Both the position numbers and the translations under genes were made by a program. This document shows, one piece after another, positions 1 to 7,352 of a stretch of DNA of 64,000 nt (positions within the stretch are counted from its first letter, which is position 1; each line of letters starts with the position of its first letter). The stretch comes from Thauera propionica. GTDB lineage: Bacteria; Pseudomonadota; Gammaproteobacteria; Burkholderiales; Rhodocyclaceae. The stretch lies in the NCBI RefSeq assembly GCF_002245655.1, contig NZ_NOIH01000010.1, forward strand, positions 1 through 64,000. Reading direction: 5' to 3'. A model generated the notes under the pieces. That model made no database searches. It had not been told where the DNA came from and saw nothing but the letters and a program-made list of their open reading frames with translations.

Positions 1-4
1 CTAT

Positions 5-715
5 ATGCCGATCATCGGTGGCTCTATTGTGGCGGTCAGTGACACCAAGGGCCACGTTTTTGCCGTTCGTGTGGACAACGTCAAGTCCGGAACCTGGTGT
101 ATCGAGTGCGCGCAAAGAACGAGGTGGACGATGGAGCGGGTAGACATGGAGATGCAGGGGCGCGACATACAATGCATCTCAGATCGTCGCGCGGCGGTGA
201 CGAATCAATCCCGCCTGAGATGGCGGTGTTCTTACGGCCACGAATGGGAAGCGACCATCGCCAATGTCTGGCATCGCAAGAGCGGCTGCCCATACTGCCG
301 GCACAAATCGGAGTCCCTGTGCAGAGAGGTTTTTGAGGAGTTCTTCAACGCTAGATTCCCCAAGATCCGGACGGCTTGGACACAGGGACTGGAGCTGGAC
401 GGGTACTCGTCCGAGCGAAATGTTGCGTTCGAATACCAAGGCACTCAGCATTACAGGACGGTCAAGCACTTTGGTGTGGATGACGAGAAGCTGAAGTTGA
501 TTCAAGAACGGGACCGCCAGAAGGTGCTTATATGCCGCTCAAACTTCATCTCGCTCTATCAGATCAAACACCATCCTCACGACTGCAACCGCAAGGATGA
601 TTTTCAAGCGTACGTTGAAAGTGAGTTGGTGTCTCAGATCATGAAGGAGCGCGAGGAGCTGGAAGCAGGCAATCACTGGCTTCAAAAGAGCTTTCCCCGG
701 CTCTCACACCGGTAG
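5..715 (+). CDS. Zinc-finger / Vsr-like PD-(D/E)XK nuclease, possibly 5'-partial
   Basis: The protein has two zinc-ribbon/treble-clef units followed by a restriction-endonuclease-like domain. The second unit is clear: C75 before GH, then CPYC at 95-98. The first seems to be only its end (GH at 16-17, then CIEC at 32-35). Residues 128-150 read LELDGY ... AFEYQGTQHY, giving acidic D132 and E143 as expected for the active site of Vsr-like nucleases in multi-zinc-finger phage and island proteins. The reading frame is open to the left window edge, and relatives often carry several zinc units, so the true start may lie outside. Lower GC than the core genes suggests transfer. Nuclease activity is inferred. 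Confidence 0.6.
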   Translation: MPIIGGSIVAVSDTKGHVFAVRVDNVKSGTWCIECAQRTRWTMERVDMEMQGRDIQCISDRRAAVTNQSRLRWRCSYGHEWEATIANVWHRKSGCPYCRHKSESLCREVFEEFFNARFPKIRTAWTQGLELDGYSSERNVAFEYQGTQHYRTVKHFGVDDEKLKLIQERDRQKVLICRSNFISLYQIKHHPHDCNRKDDFQAYVESELVSQIMKEREELEAGNHWLQKSFPRLSHR

Positions 716-760
716 CAAAAGTGACATTCAAGTAGAAGAGGTCATGATCAAGCGTCCTTC

Positions 761-785
761 AGCCCATCGAAAGATGGGCTTTTTT
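761..785 (+). terminator. Rho-independent terminator
   Basis: A perfect 8-bp stem (AGCCCATC / GATGGGCT) with a GAAA tetraloop is followed by five T residues. It lies 46 bases after the stop of the nuclease gene and before the H-NS-like gene, so it insulates the two. Confidence 0.85.
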
Positions 786-914
786 ATCATTCCGAACTAG
801 ATTAACAGAGGCGGCCGGGATAGACTTTGTGCGCTCGCCATCGTTCGGTATCGAAAGTAGCTCTCCGATGGCGACAAGTTTCGAATCAAACCGCGATTTT
901 AAAAAGGAAAAAAG

Positions 915-1208
915 ATGACCTCCGCTGAACTCCAAGCGCTGATCGAGCAGCGCAACGAACTCGACGCAAAGATTGCTCAACTCAAAGCCGACAAGCGCAA
1001 GGAAGCCGTCCAGCAAGCGCGCTCACTTATCGCCGACTTCGAACTAACTGCCGAAGAGCTCTTCGGCAAGGCGAAATCAGCCGAGAAGGTGGCTCGTAAG
1101 AAGCCAACAGCGAAGTACCGCTGCCCTGAAACTGGAGCGGAATGGTCTGGCATGGGTCGCCCGCCGCGCTGGACCGAAGGCAAGAATTTGGACGATCTGC
1201 GTATCTAA
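915..1208 (+). CDS. H-NS family histone-like DNA-binding protein
   Basis: A 97-residue protein of the length usual for the H-NS/MvaT-like family of beta-proteobacteria. Residues 1-45 are charged and heptad-like, consistent with the oligomerising coiled coil. The C-terminal part contains TGAEWSGMGRPPRW (about 73-86), the AT-hook-like loop family members use to bind AT-rich minor grooves. A purine-rich Shine-Dalgarno stretch (AAAAAGGAAAAAAG) precedes the ATG. It stands alone between a terminator and a gene-poor stretch in a lower-GC segment, as expected for an island-borne H-NS paralogue that silences acquired DNA. That role is inferred from the family. Confidence 0.85.
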   Translation: MTSAELQALIEQRNELDAKIAQLKADKRKEAVQQARSLIADFELTAEELFGKAKSAEKVARKKPTAKYRCPETGAEWSGMGRPPRWTEGKNLDDLRI

Positions 1209-2031
1209 GGGTCCCGCGCTGCGAACTGGGCGTTGCAACCGTGCAACTCCCACTCTTACTTGCAAGCAACTGTCCGAATTAAGGCGCACTTGGTCGCCCA
1301 TGTCGGCTCCTTGTCACCAGTTTTGCTGCTGGTGACAAGGATTATGGCGAGGCGACTTCGGGTCCTAGAGCGCCATGCGAGAGACTCACCGAGGCATCTG
1401 AGGGCGCGGAATCGGAGGTTGGAACAATTGTTGCTCTCTTCCCGCCGACGTTCCGGCGTGGAAGGCGCAAAGCCGCCAGTCCCCGACTATGAAGCTGCGG
1501 CCAAACAAAGCTTCTGGTTTCTTCGGAGTTTGGCCCACCAAGACCGAGCAAGGTTGAATCACCGCTTCCAGTACAGGAGCCACTGTTAGGTCAGAAGCTA
1601 TGCGACATGGCGGTCCCATCACTCACGCTTGATAACAACGGCTGCTGGGTCGCGGCGGGTTTGAGCCGAGCGGTCCCAAGGTGATGACAGAAACGCTGAA
1701 GGCAGCAAAGAGAGTCGCTGATGACGTGACGGGGTGGATACCTGAGCGCGTCTTGACGATGAAGGGCCAAATAGAGACCCGCCATGCCGATGTCTACGCC
1801 GATTACCGCCTATGGGGCCCAGCCTCCTCAAGCCCCTTGCGCTTTTGCTGAAGCTCAAGCGCGACAGCATGGATAACCTCAAAGAGTACCCGCGCCGGTA
1901 GCGGGACACTAAACCCTTGCTCGATCGTGCTCCGTCCGATCGAAGGTGAAGGTCCCGCCAGCAACGATTTCATTCCTCAAGCAGGCTGAAAGAACCAAGA
2001 TGCCCTAGGCCGTAACGCCCTGAAGCTACGA
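1209..2031. other. Gene-poor stretch, no supportable coding region
   Basis: About 820 bases contain only short ORFs in mutually conflicting frames with no recognisable motif. A plus-strand frame from 1684 (beginning MTETLKAAKRVADDV) runs about 55 codons but matches no family I know. The base composition is lower in GC than the core to the right. The stretch may be eroded island DNA. The only structured element noticed is the inverted repeat at 1311-1338. Confidence 0.5.
1311..1338. repeat. Perfect 10-bp inverted repeat with 8-base loop
   Basis: TTGTCACCAG at 1311-1320 is followed by an 8-base spacer and its exact reverse complement CTGGTGACAA at 1329-1338. No T-run follows on either side, so it does not look like an ordinary terminator. 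It could be a protein-binding site, a recombination site or a remnant terminal repeat. Confidence 0.55.
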
Positions 2032-2775
2032 TCAGGCCCTGTTTAGGACAACGGTCCAGCCGACACCATCAAGGTAGTACGCACGGCGGACGTGACGGCT
2101 CTCGTACCTCACAACAAGGGTAGCTCTTGCTGCACCGGCGGCATCATCCTGCAAGCACGAGAGGACGTAGTCCAAGTCCTCACGGCTCTCAGCAAACCCT
2201 TTCGTCTCTTGGCGCAGCTGGACACCACTGGACTCCGTCCATCTGACAAAACTGAATGACCACGCGCTGACGGGCAACCCCGGCTGAGTCAAGAACCCTT
2301 CGGCCAACTCGACTAAGAAAGCAGCCTCTTGAGGATCTACGCACGATGCTGCAAGACGCCGAGCCACGGTGGCTGCCTGATGGCGCATCTCCATCAGCCG
2401 AGCCCCGATGCTGCTCTTAGCTCCGCGAGGCTTACGCTCACCTGCCGACTGTGCGCCGCGCCCGGCACCCTTCGGGCGTACAGCCCCAGTTTGCTCTGGT
2501 GACACCCCCTCCTGTCCTCCCGTGGCCAGCCAATCTGCCAACTGGAAGATGTCAACGCACTTGCGCCCCCCCAAAGACTTCAGTTCAAACGGAAGACGGT
2601 CTCGCGAGATGAGATGCGCCAAGGCCTTCTCAGTCTTACCGAGAACCTTGGCGAGCTCGGCAGCGTAGAGGACAACCTGCCCAGGGTATTGAGCCTGAAG
2701 ATGACTGAGGACTTGCTCGGGTGTCACGGCGGCGTCCGCTAGGAGACGTAAAAAAACCCACCAAAAACCCACCAA
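2032..2775 (-). CDS. Unrecognised protein, accessory region, start uncertain
   Basis: I do not recognise this protein. The longest frame (247 codons) would start at a TTG inside a tandem repeat and read GFWWVFLRLL, which looks unlikely as a real N-terminus; a GTG about 16 codons further in (before TPEQVLSHLQ) is more plausible, though neither has a good Shine-Dalgarno. Residues about 36-85 look like a compact helical DNA-binding or excisionase-like region (AAELAKVLGKTEKALAHLI ... GGRKCVDIFQLADWLA), recalling small phage regulators. A basic Gly/Arg-rich linker (about 98-125) leads to a C-terminal part of unknown fold. It occupies the place beside tRNA-Ser where integrases often sit, but no integrase motif is visible. 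Confidence 0.5.
   Translation of the reverse strand: MVGFWWVFLRLLADAAVTPEQVLSHLQAQYPGQVVLYAAELAKVLGKTEKALAHLISRDRLPFELKSLGGRKCVDIFQLADWLATGGQEGVSPEQTGAVRPKGAGRGAQSAGERKPRGAKSSIGARLMEMRHQAATVARRLAASCVDPQEAAFLVELAEGFLTQPGLPVSAWSFSFVRWTESSGVQLRQETKGFAESREDLDYVLSCLQDDAAGAARATLVVRYESRHVRRAYYLDGVGWTVVLNRA
2752..2773. repeat. Tandem 11-bp direct repeat at the start of the unknown gene
   Basis: AAAAACCCACC occurs twice without a gap (2752-2762 and 2763-2773). It overlaps a short palindrome with arms CCACC / GGTGG at 2769-2782. Together they lie at the putative promoter or start of the minus-strand gene and resemble an operator for a small regulator. Confidence 0.5.
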
Positions 2776-2860
2776 CTGGTGGAGTGCGGTGGGCTTCTGG
2801 GGGGTCAGATGGGTTAAACTAACTTAAGCAACTATCCGCTAACCCATTGATTTATAAGGC

Positions 2861-2953
2861 TGGCGGAGACGGAGGGATTCGAACCCTCGATACCGTTTTT
2901 GACGGTATGCTCCCTTAGCAGGGGAGTGCCTTCGACCTCTCGGCCACGTCTCC
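2861..2953 (-). tRNA. tRNA-Ser (anticodon GCU)
   Basis: Read on the minus strand, the gene begins GGAGACG and ends CGTCTCC-G-CCA, a perfect 7-bp acceptor stem with encoded CCA. The anticodon arm is CTCCC-CTGCTAA-GGGAG (anticodon GCT). A long variable arm (TACCGT / ACGGTA) typical of class II serine tRNAs and a GGTTCGAATCC T-arm follow. Its 3' end faces the atypical left part of the window, making it a candidate island attachment site. Confidence 0.95.
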
Positions 2954-2967
2954 ATCAGGAAGGCGCG

Positions 2968-2996
2968 ATCATAGCGAGTTCGCGTCGCCCGGTCAA
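2968..2996 (-). promoter_or_regulatory. Sigma-70 promoter of tRNA-Ser
   Basis: On the minus strand TTGACC (2991-2996) and TATGAT (2968-2973) are separated by exactly 17 bases, ending 14 bases before the tRNA 5' end. This is a near-consensus sigma-70 promoter. Confidence 0.75.
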
Positions 2997-3349
2997 ACTC
3001 TATTCACTGGCTTTATCCAGCCGCACCGACTCCGCCTGCAGCGGCCATTTCCAGCATTATCTTGACGGTGTTGACCGCGCTCTCATCCCGGCACCGCCCG
3101 CTGCCGCCGACGGCAGCCTCGCGTTCGCCCCGGTCTTCGCACAGGGCATTTCATCGCCATGCCGGAAAACGCGGGAGACGTGGACACCCGCTTCGCTTCG
3201 CTTCTGAACTATCCGTGCCATCGTCCTATCCAACGACGTGTGGATAAAGCTCGGGATTCTCGCGAAGACGGAACTTTGGTGGGAGCTACGAGCCCAACCC
3301 AACAAATGCGCCTCATACAACTTCTAACGCAAAAATGCGAAATTTGTCA
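2997..3349. other. Intergenic region, no gene seen
   Basis: Between the tRNA-Ser promoter and the promoter of the HTH gene, both strands offer only short overlapping frames without ribosome-binding sites or recognisable motifs. I see nothing supportable here. GC falls toward the right end as the promoter of the HTH gene is approached. Confidence 0.5.
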
Positions 3350-3379
3350 TTGTATGTGGAGCGAATAGTGATTTATACT
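3350..3379 (+). promoter_or_regulatory. Putative promoter of the small HTH gene
   Basis: TTGTAT (3350-3355) and TATACT (3374-3379) with an 18-base spacer lie in an AT-rich patch about 100 bases before the HTH gene. The leader is long, so a second promoter nearer the gene is possible. Confidence 0.45.
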
Positions 3380-3481
3380 TTTCTTAGGCTATAACTTTAG
3401 TCGTAGAAGCCCGCATACCAAACTGATTCGGAGTCATGCAGAATTCATGCACTCACTCCATACTCAACCGAGGAAACACAG

Positions 3482-3775
3482 ATGAAAGCCACTGACAGCC
3501 TTGACGTCCGCGAAATCCGCCGCAAGCTCGGCCTGAACCAGTCCCAGTTCTGGTCGAAGATCGGCGTCACCCAGAGCGGCGGCTCCCGCTACGAAAGCGG
3601 CCGCAACATTCCGCGCCCCGTCCAGGCTCTGCTGCGCCTGGTTCATATCGAGCAGATCGACATCAACAAGGTCAAGCGTGACGACGTCGACGTCGCCGAG
3701 TACCTGAAGACCACCAACCCCGAGCTCTACAAGACCCTCAAGAAAGAAGCGCGCGCCAAGAAGAAAGACCGCTGA
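3482..3775 (+). CDS. Small XRE-type helix-turn-helix protein
   Basis: A 97-residue protein with one helix-turn-helix. Residues about 8-55 (VREIRRKLGLNQSQFWSKIG, then VTQSGGSRYESG) match the Cro/CI-like pattern in which the Q-S-x-F helix and the T-Q-S-G recognition helix are followed by a YESGR turn. The C-terminal 40 residues are charged and lysine-rich. AGGAAACACAG precedes the ATG. The gene has its own promoter and ends in a strong terminator, so it is monocistronic. It is probably a small DNA-binding regulator; its target is unknown. Confidence 0.8.
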   Translation: MKATDSLDVREIRRKLGLNQSQFWSKIGVTQSGGSRYESGRNIPRPVQALLRLVHIEQIDINKVKRDDVDVAEYLKTTNPELYKTLKKEARAKKKDR

Positions 3776-3794
3776 GCGGAATGCCGTCCGGCAA

Positions 3795-4667
3795 TCAAGG
3801 GCTGACGCGAACCGTCAGCCCTTTTTTTTCGATCCGGCTGGCGATCGCCTGCAGTTCATCCACTGCCAACGGCGAGAGGTGCGTGGCCTCGGGCTGCATC
3901 GATTGCCGCGCGATGCCGTAGAGCAACACGCCCTGCAGCTTCGCCACCCCGGCCTGCTCCAGCAACGCAAGGTAGGCGTCAATCTCCGCCTCCGACGGCA
4001 CCGCATCGTCCCAGCGGAACATGCAGGTCTGCACCCAGGTAGCACACAGTTCGGTGCAGCGTCCCAGATTGCGCGCGACCGAATCGGGCTCAAGCTGCAC
4101 ACCGTTGATGCGCGCCATGGCCTCCGACGTCCCCGCATCCACCTTGAACCATACTTCGCCGCCCGCCTCGCCGAGCCGCCTTACACCTTCCTGCACCCGC
4201 GCCTGCGCCAGCAGGCTGCCGTTGGTGATCAGCCGCACGGGCACGGTCTCGTCCAGCCCGAATTCCGCACGCAGGCGCAATACGAGCTCGACCGCCTCCG
4301 GGAATACCGTGGCGCTGGTCGGCTCGCCGTTGCCCGAGAAGGCGATGTCCTTGATCACGCGCGCGTCCTCGGGCACGAAACGCTGCATCCAGTCGCCATG
4401 CAGCAGATCGGCAAGGAAGCCGCGCAATTCGTCCTCCAGACGAACGAGGTCGATTTCCGGCGCCTTGCCGCGTACCAGCCCGGGCACCTGGCAGTAGGCA
4501 CAGTGCCAGTTGCAGGCGTTGTTCGGATTGAGGTTGACGCCAACCGACACGCCTCCCGCACGCCGCGACAGCACGGGATAGACGTAGGTCAGCCCCGCAA
4601 GGTCACGGTCGTGGTTGCGGACACTCAGGCTACGTGGATGCACCGGGGATGCGGAAGGGGAAATCAT
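3795..4667 (-). CDS. Radical SAM protein of unknown specificity
   Basis: The N-terminal third has CNWHCAYC preceded by an Asn-rich GVNLNPNNA stretch: the C-x3-C-x2-C motif binding the [4Fe-4S] cluster of radical SAM enzymes. SGNGEPTS later is the GGE-like SAM-binding motif. Length is about 290 residues with no added cluster domain visible. The ATG at 4667 has a GAG 9 bases upstream; a GTG at 4682 would add five residues. It is divergent from queD with about 85 bases between. It lacks the C-x14-C-x2-C of QueE, so a role in queuosine synthesis is not supported by the motif; the substrate is unknown. Confidence 0.8.
   Translation of the reverse strand: MISPSASPVHPRSLSVRNHDRDLAGLTYVYPVLSRRAGGVSVGVNLNPNNACNWHCAYCQVPGLVRGKAPEIDLVRLEDELRGFLADLLHGDWMQRFVPEDARVIKDIAFSGNGEPTSATVFPEAVELVLRLRAEFGLDETVPVRLITNGSLLAQARVQEGVRRLGEAGGEVWFKVDAGTSEAMARINGVQLEPDSVARNLGRCTELCATWVQTCMFRWDDAVPSEAEIDAYLALLEQAGVAKLQGVLLYGIARQSMQPEATHLSPLAVDELQAIASRIEKKGLTVRVSP
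3797..3829 (+). terminator. Rho-independent terminator of the HTH gene
   Basis: A perfect 10-bp stem (AAGGGCTGAC / GTCAGCCCTT) is followed by a long T-run. It lies 22 bases after the HTH stop and overlaps the last codons of the convergent radical SAM gene. Confidence 0.9.
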
Positions 4668-4719
4668 CGTCTGCTCAATCACTTGCGGAATATACGGAAC
4701 GGCCGGCGCGCAGGCTCGA

Positions 4720-4728
4720 TGCTATAAT
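4720..4728 (+). promoter_or_regulatory. Extended -10 promoter of queD
   Basis: TGC-TATAAT at 4720-4728 is a perfect extended -10 element 25 bases before the queD start. No good -35 lies at the expected place, which is usual for this class. Confidence 0.6.
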
Positions 4729-4753
4729 CCGCGCCCTTTGCCAGAGGTCAGCC

Positions 4754-5197
4754 ATGCGCATCACCCGCCGTCTAGAATTCGATGCCGGACACCGGATCCC
4801 CGACCACGCCAGCCAGTGCCGCCACCTGCACGGCCACCGCTACGCCATCGAGGTGACGCTGTCGGGTGAAATCATCAAGGCCGACGGGCTTGCGGTCAAT
4901 GGCATGGTGATGGACTTCGCCGACGTCAAGCGCATCGCCAACGAACTCGTGGTCAGCCAATGGGACCACGCCTTCCTCGTCTACCGTGACGACACGCTCG
5001 TGGCAGACTTCCTCGCCGCCGTCCCTGGCCACAAGACCGTCGTGCTCGACGTGGTGCCGACGGCGGAGAACCTGGCGGCGGAAGCCTTCCGCATCCTCGA
5101 TCCCGCCTATCGCGACACCTACGGCAATCACCTGCGCCTCGAGCGCGTGCGCCTGTACGAAACCCCCAACTGCTGGGCAGACGCGGTTCGCGCCTGA
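4754..5197 (+). CDS. queD: 6-carboxy-5,6,7,8-tetrahydropterin synthase
   Basis: This 147-residue protein is the QueD/PTPS family enzyme that converts dihydroneopterin triphosphate to 6-carboxytetrahydropterin, the first committed step to the 7-deazaguanine of queuosine. H13 and the HLHGH motif (H26, H28) are the zinc ligands; C22 (QCRHLHGH) is the catalytic cysteine. WDHAFL and the C-terminal LYETPNCWA are family signatures. The ATG at 4754 follows CAGAGGTCAGCC; upstream in-frame starts lie before the promoter. No other queuosine genes are in the window. Confidence 0.92.
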   Translation: MRITRRLEFDAGHRIPDHASQCRHLHGHRYAIEVTLSGEIIKADGLAVNGMVMDFADVKRIANELVVSQWDHAFLVYRDDTLVADFLAAVPGHKTVVLDVVPTAENLAAEAFRILDPAYRDTYGNHLRLERVRLYETPNCWADAVRA

Positions 5198-5243
5198 GGG
5201 CCGCCGGCATCGTCCGCGAGCGCTGCCGCTCACTCTGACGGCG

Positions 5244-5885
5244 TCACCCGGTTCGGTCCATATGCGCCGGCCAGGCCGGCAGCCGCCAGCCAAAGACCAC
5301 GGCCAGCAGCCGCGAGCCGGTCGCTGTGCAGATGCCGGCGATCATCGACAGGTGCGATGCCATGCCAAGGGCGTCGAGCCCAAGGAATACGCTGCAACCG
5401 ACCACAGCACACAGGGCATAAGGACGGTGGTCGTGGTAGACCTTCGGGATCTCGTTGCACAGCACGTCGCGCAACACCCCGCCGAACACCGCCGTTATCA
5501 CGCCCATCAGGACCGCCACCAGAGGAGGCATCCCGGCCGCCGATGCGATGGAGGCGCCAGAAATGGCGAACAGGCCCAGGCCGCAGGCATCGGCAAACTC
5601 CATCGCTCTTTCCATCAGTCGATGACGGACGGTCTTCACCCACAGTGGCGCCGTCAGTGCAAGCGCGATCACGAGCCACAGGTATTCCTGGTTCTGGATC
5701 CAGAACAGCGGCCGGCGATCGAGCAGGATATCTCGCAAGGTGCCGCCGCCGAAGGCCGTGACGAAGGCCACCGAGAACACACCGACGATGTCCATGCGCT
5801 TGCGGATCGCCTCGAGCAGGCCGGACATCGCGAACGCGAGCGTACCGCCGACCTCGATCACCAGCAGAATGGTCTCGAACTTCAT
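5244..5885 (-). CDS. TRIC / UPF0126 family membrane protein (YicG-like)
   Basis: 213 residues with about seven hydrophobic segments. Two glycine-rich signatures (FVTAFGGGTLRDILL at about 42-56 and ITAVFGGVLRDVLCNEIP at about 133-150) are the paired repeats of the UPF0126/TRIC family. Family members form trimeric monovalent-cation channels in the inner membrane, so a potassium-permeable channel is the best inference. It starts with ATG and converges on queD with 46 bases between. No operon partner is evident. Confidence 0.85.
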   Translation of the reverse strand: MKFETILLVIEVGGTLAFAMSGLLEAIRKRMDIVGVFSVAFVTAFGGGTLRDILLDRRPLFWIQNQEYLWLVIALALTAPLWVKTVRHRLMERAMEFADACGLGLFAISGASIASAAGMPPLVAVLMGVITAVFGGVLRDVLCNEIPKVYHDHRPYALCAVVGCSVFLGLDALGMASHLSMIAGICTATGSRLLAVVFGWRLPAWPAHMDRTG

Positions 5886-5940
5886 CTACTCAGCACAGGA
5901 AACACGGTCACGCCTCAAGCGGCGGACCGGTGGTTGGCCA

Positions 5941-5974
5941 AAGAAAAGGCACGCGTCGCACCGCGAGGCGTGCC
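5941..5974 (-). terminator. Terminator of the desaturase gene
   Basis: On the minus strand GGCACGC and GCGTGCC arms (5968-5974 and 5949-5955) form a stem with a 12-base loop, followed by TTTTCTTT. It lies 25 bases after the desaturase stop. Confidence 0.7.
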
Positions 5975-5998
5975 GCATCTCCCGAGAGGGCTTCGGGT

Positions 5999-7168
5999 TC
6001 AGACCGCGTAGCGACGCAGGCGCTGCGAGAACTCCTGCAACTGCTTGATGCCGCTCTGTTCGGCGCGCGCGATCCAGTCCTGCAACTGGGCCAGCAACTG
6101 CTCGCGAGTCGCGTTCGAACGCGCCCAGATCGCCGCCAACTCCTCGCGCATCGTCATCACGGTGCTGAGCGCCTCGCTCTCCTTGACCACCACCTGCAAC
6201 TGCTGGCGCTGCTCCTCGGCCAGACCACGGTCCTCGCCCGCCAACACCCAACGCTTCAGCGCGCGGGCATCGAAGCGCACGCCGTGCGTGGATTTCAGGC
6301 GCTCGATCTCGTCCGCGCACACCCGCTTCAGCGAGCTCATGTAGCGCGTCATCACGTCGTAGCGGTGGGTGACGATCGCCTGCAGGGTATCGAAGTCGGG
6401 CACGTGCTTGGCTTCGCCGAAGCGCGGCGTCGGAATCACCTTCTTCGCCTTCGCCAGCCCGAACATCTCCAGGATGCGGATGTACATCCAGCCGATGTCG
6501 AACTCGTACCACTTCGACGACAGCTTGGCCGAGGTGGCGAAGCTGTGATGGTTGTTGTGCAGTTCCTCGCCGCCGATGAGGATGCCCCAAGGCGAGATGT
6601 TGCGCGAGGCGTCCACGCAGTCGTAGTTGCGATAGCCCCAGTAGTGGCCGATGCCATTGATGACGCCGGCCGCCCAGAACGGGATCCACACCATCTGCAC
6701 CGCCCAGATCGTCAGGCCGACGGCACCGAATGCGATCACGTCGATCACAAGCATGATCGACACGCCCAGCACCGAACGGCGATAGACATTGCGTTCGAGC
6801 CAGTCGTCCGGCGTGCCGTGGCCGTACCGCTGCAGCGTCTCCTGGTTGTTCGCCTCGGCCCGATAGAGTTCGGCGCCTTGCCACAGCACCTTGCGGATGC
6901 CCCGCGTCTGCGGGCTGTGCGGATCCTCGGGCGTCTCGCACTTGGCGTGATGCTTGCGGTGGATGGCCGCCCACTCCTTGGTGACCATGCCGGTGGTCAG
7001 CCACAGCCAGAAGCGGAAGAAGTGGCTCGGGATGGGATGCAGCTCCAGCGCCCGATGCGCCTGGTGACGATGCAGGAAGATCGTCACCGAGGCGATGGTG
7101 ATGTGGGTCAGGACCAGGGCCACGACGACGTAGCCCCACCAGGGAAGATCGAACAACCCGGTATACAT
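5999..7168 (-). CDS. Membrane fatty-acid desaturase (delta-9 type)
   Basis: A 389-residue di-iron desaturase that would introduce a cis double bond into saturated acyl chains in the inner membrane. All three histidine boxes are present: HRHQAH (33-38), HRKHH (70-74) and HNNHH (204-208). Hydrophobic segments surround them as in acyl-lipid/acyl-CoA desaturases. The last 130 residues are predicted helical and charged, longer than in minimal desaturases. The ATG follows AAGGATATTCATCCGC, a good ribosome-binding site. It is monocistronic, with its own terminator. Confidence 0.9.
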   Translation of the reverse strand: MYTGLFDLPWWGYVVVALVLTHITIASVTIFLHRHQAHRALELHPIPSHFFRFWLWLTTGMVTKEWAAIHRKHHAKCETPEDPHSPQTRGIRKVLWQGAELYRAEANNQETLQRYGHGTPDDWLERNVYRRSVLGVSIMLVIDVIAFGAVGLTIWAVQMVWIPFWAAGVINGIGHYWGYRNYDCVDASRNISPWGILIGGEELHNNHHSFATSAKLSSKWYEFDIGWMYIRILEMFGLAKAKKVIPTPRFGEAKHVPDFDTLQAIVTHRYDVMTRYMSSLKRVCADEIERLKSTHGVRFDARALKRWVLAGEDRGLAEEQRQQLQVVVKESEALSTVMTMREELAAIWARSNATREQLLAQLQDWIARAEQSGIKQLQEFSQRLRRYAV

Positions 7169-7352
7169 GCGGATGAATATCCTTGAAAAACAGATAGCTT
7201 GATGATTCTACGTGAAGCGCGGAGCGCCCGTCCTAGGGATTACCCTCGTGCGGCCTGACGATGCCGCAGGGCCGCGGCGACGTGTCCCGAGAGTCCTATG
7301 CGGCAGTCGAACTCTGACCCGCTCCGGGTCGGCACGTTCCGTGGCGGCCCGC

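Noticed and set aside
1233-1589. 118-codon plus-strand ORF in the gene-poor stretch
   Set aside because: No family resemblance, no clear ribosome-binding site and Arg/Leu/Ser-rich composition typical of a random frame.
2032-2775. Integrase at tRNA-Ser
   Set aside because: The protein lacks the R...HxxR...Y residues of tyrosine recombinases and is too short and unlike them.
2899-3207. 102-codon ORF overlapping tRNA-Ser
   Set aside because: It runs through the tRNA gene and its promoter and has no recognisable protein sequence.
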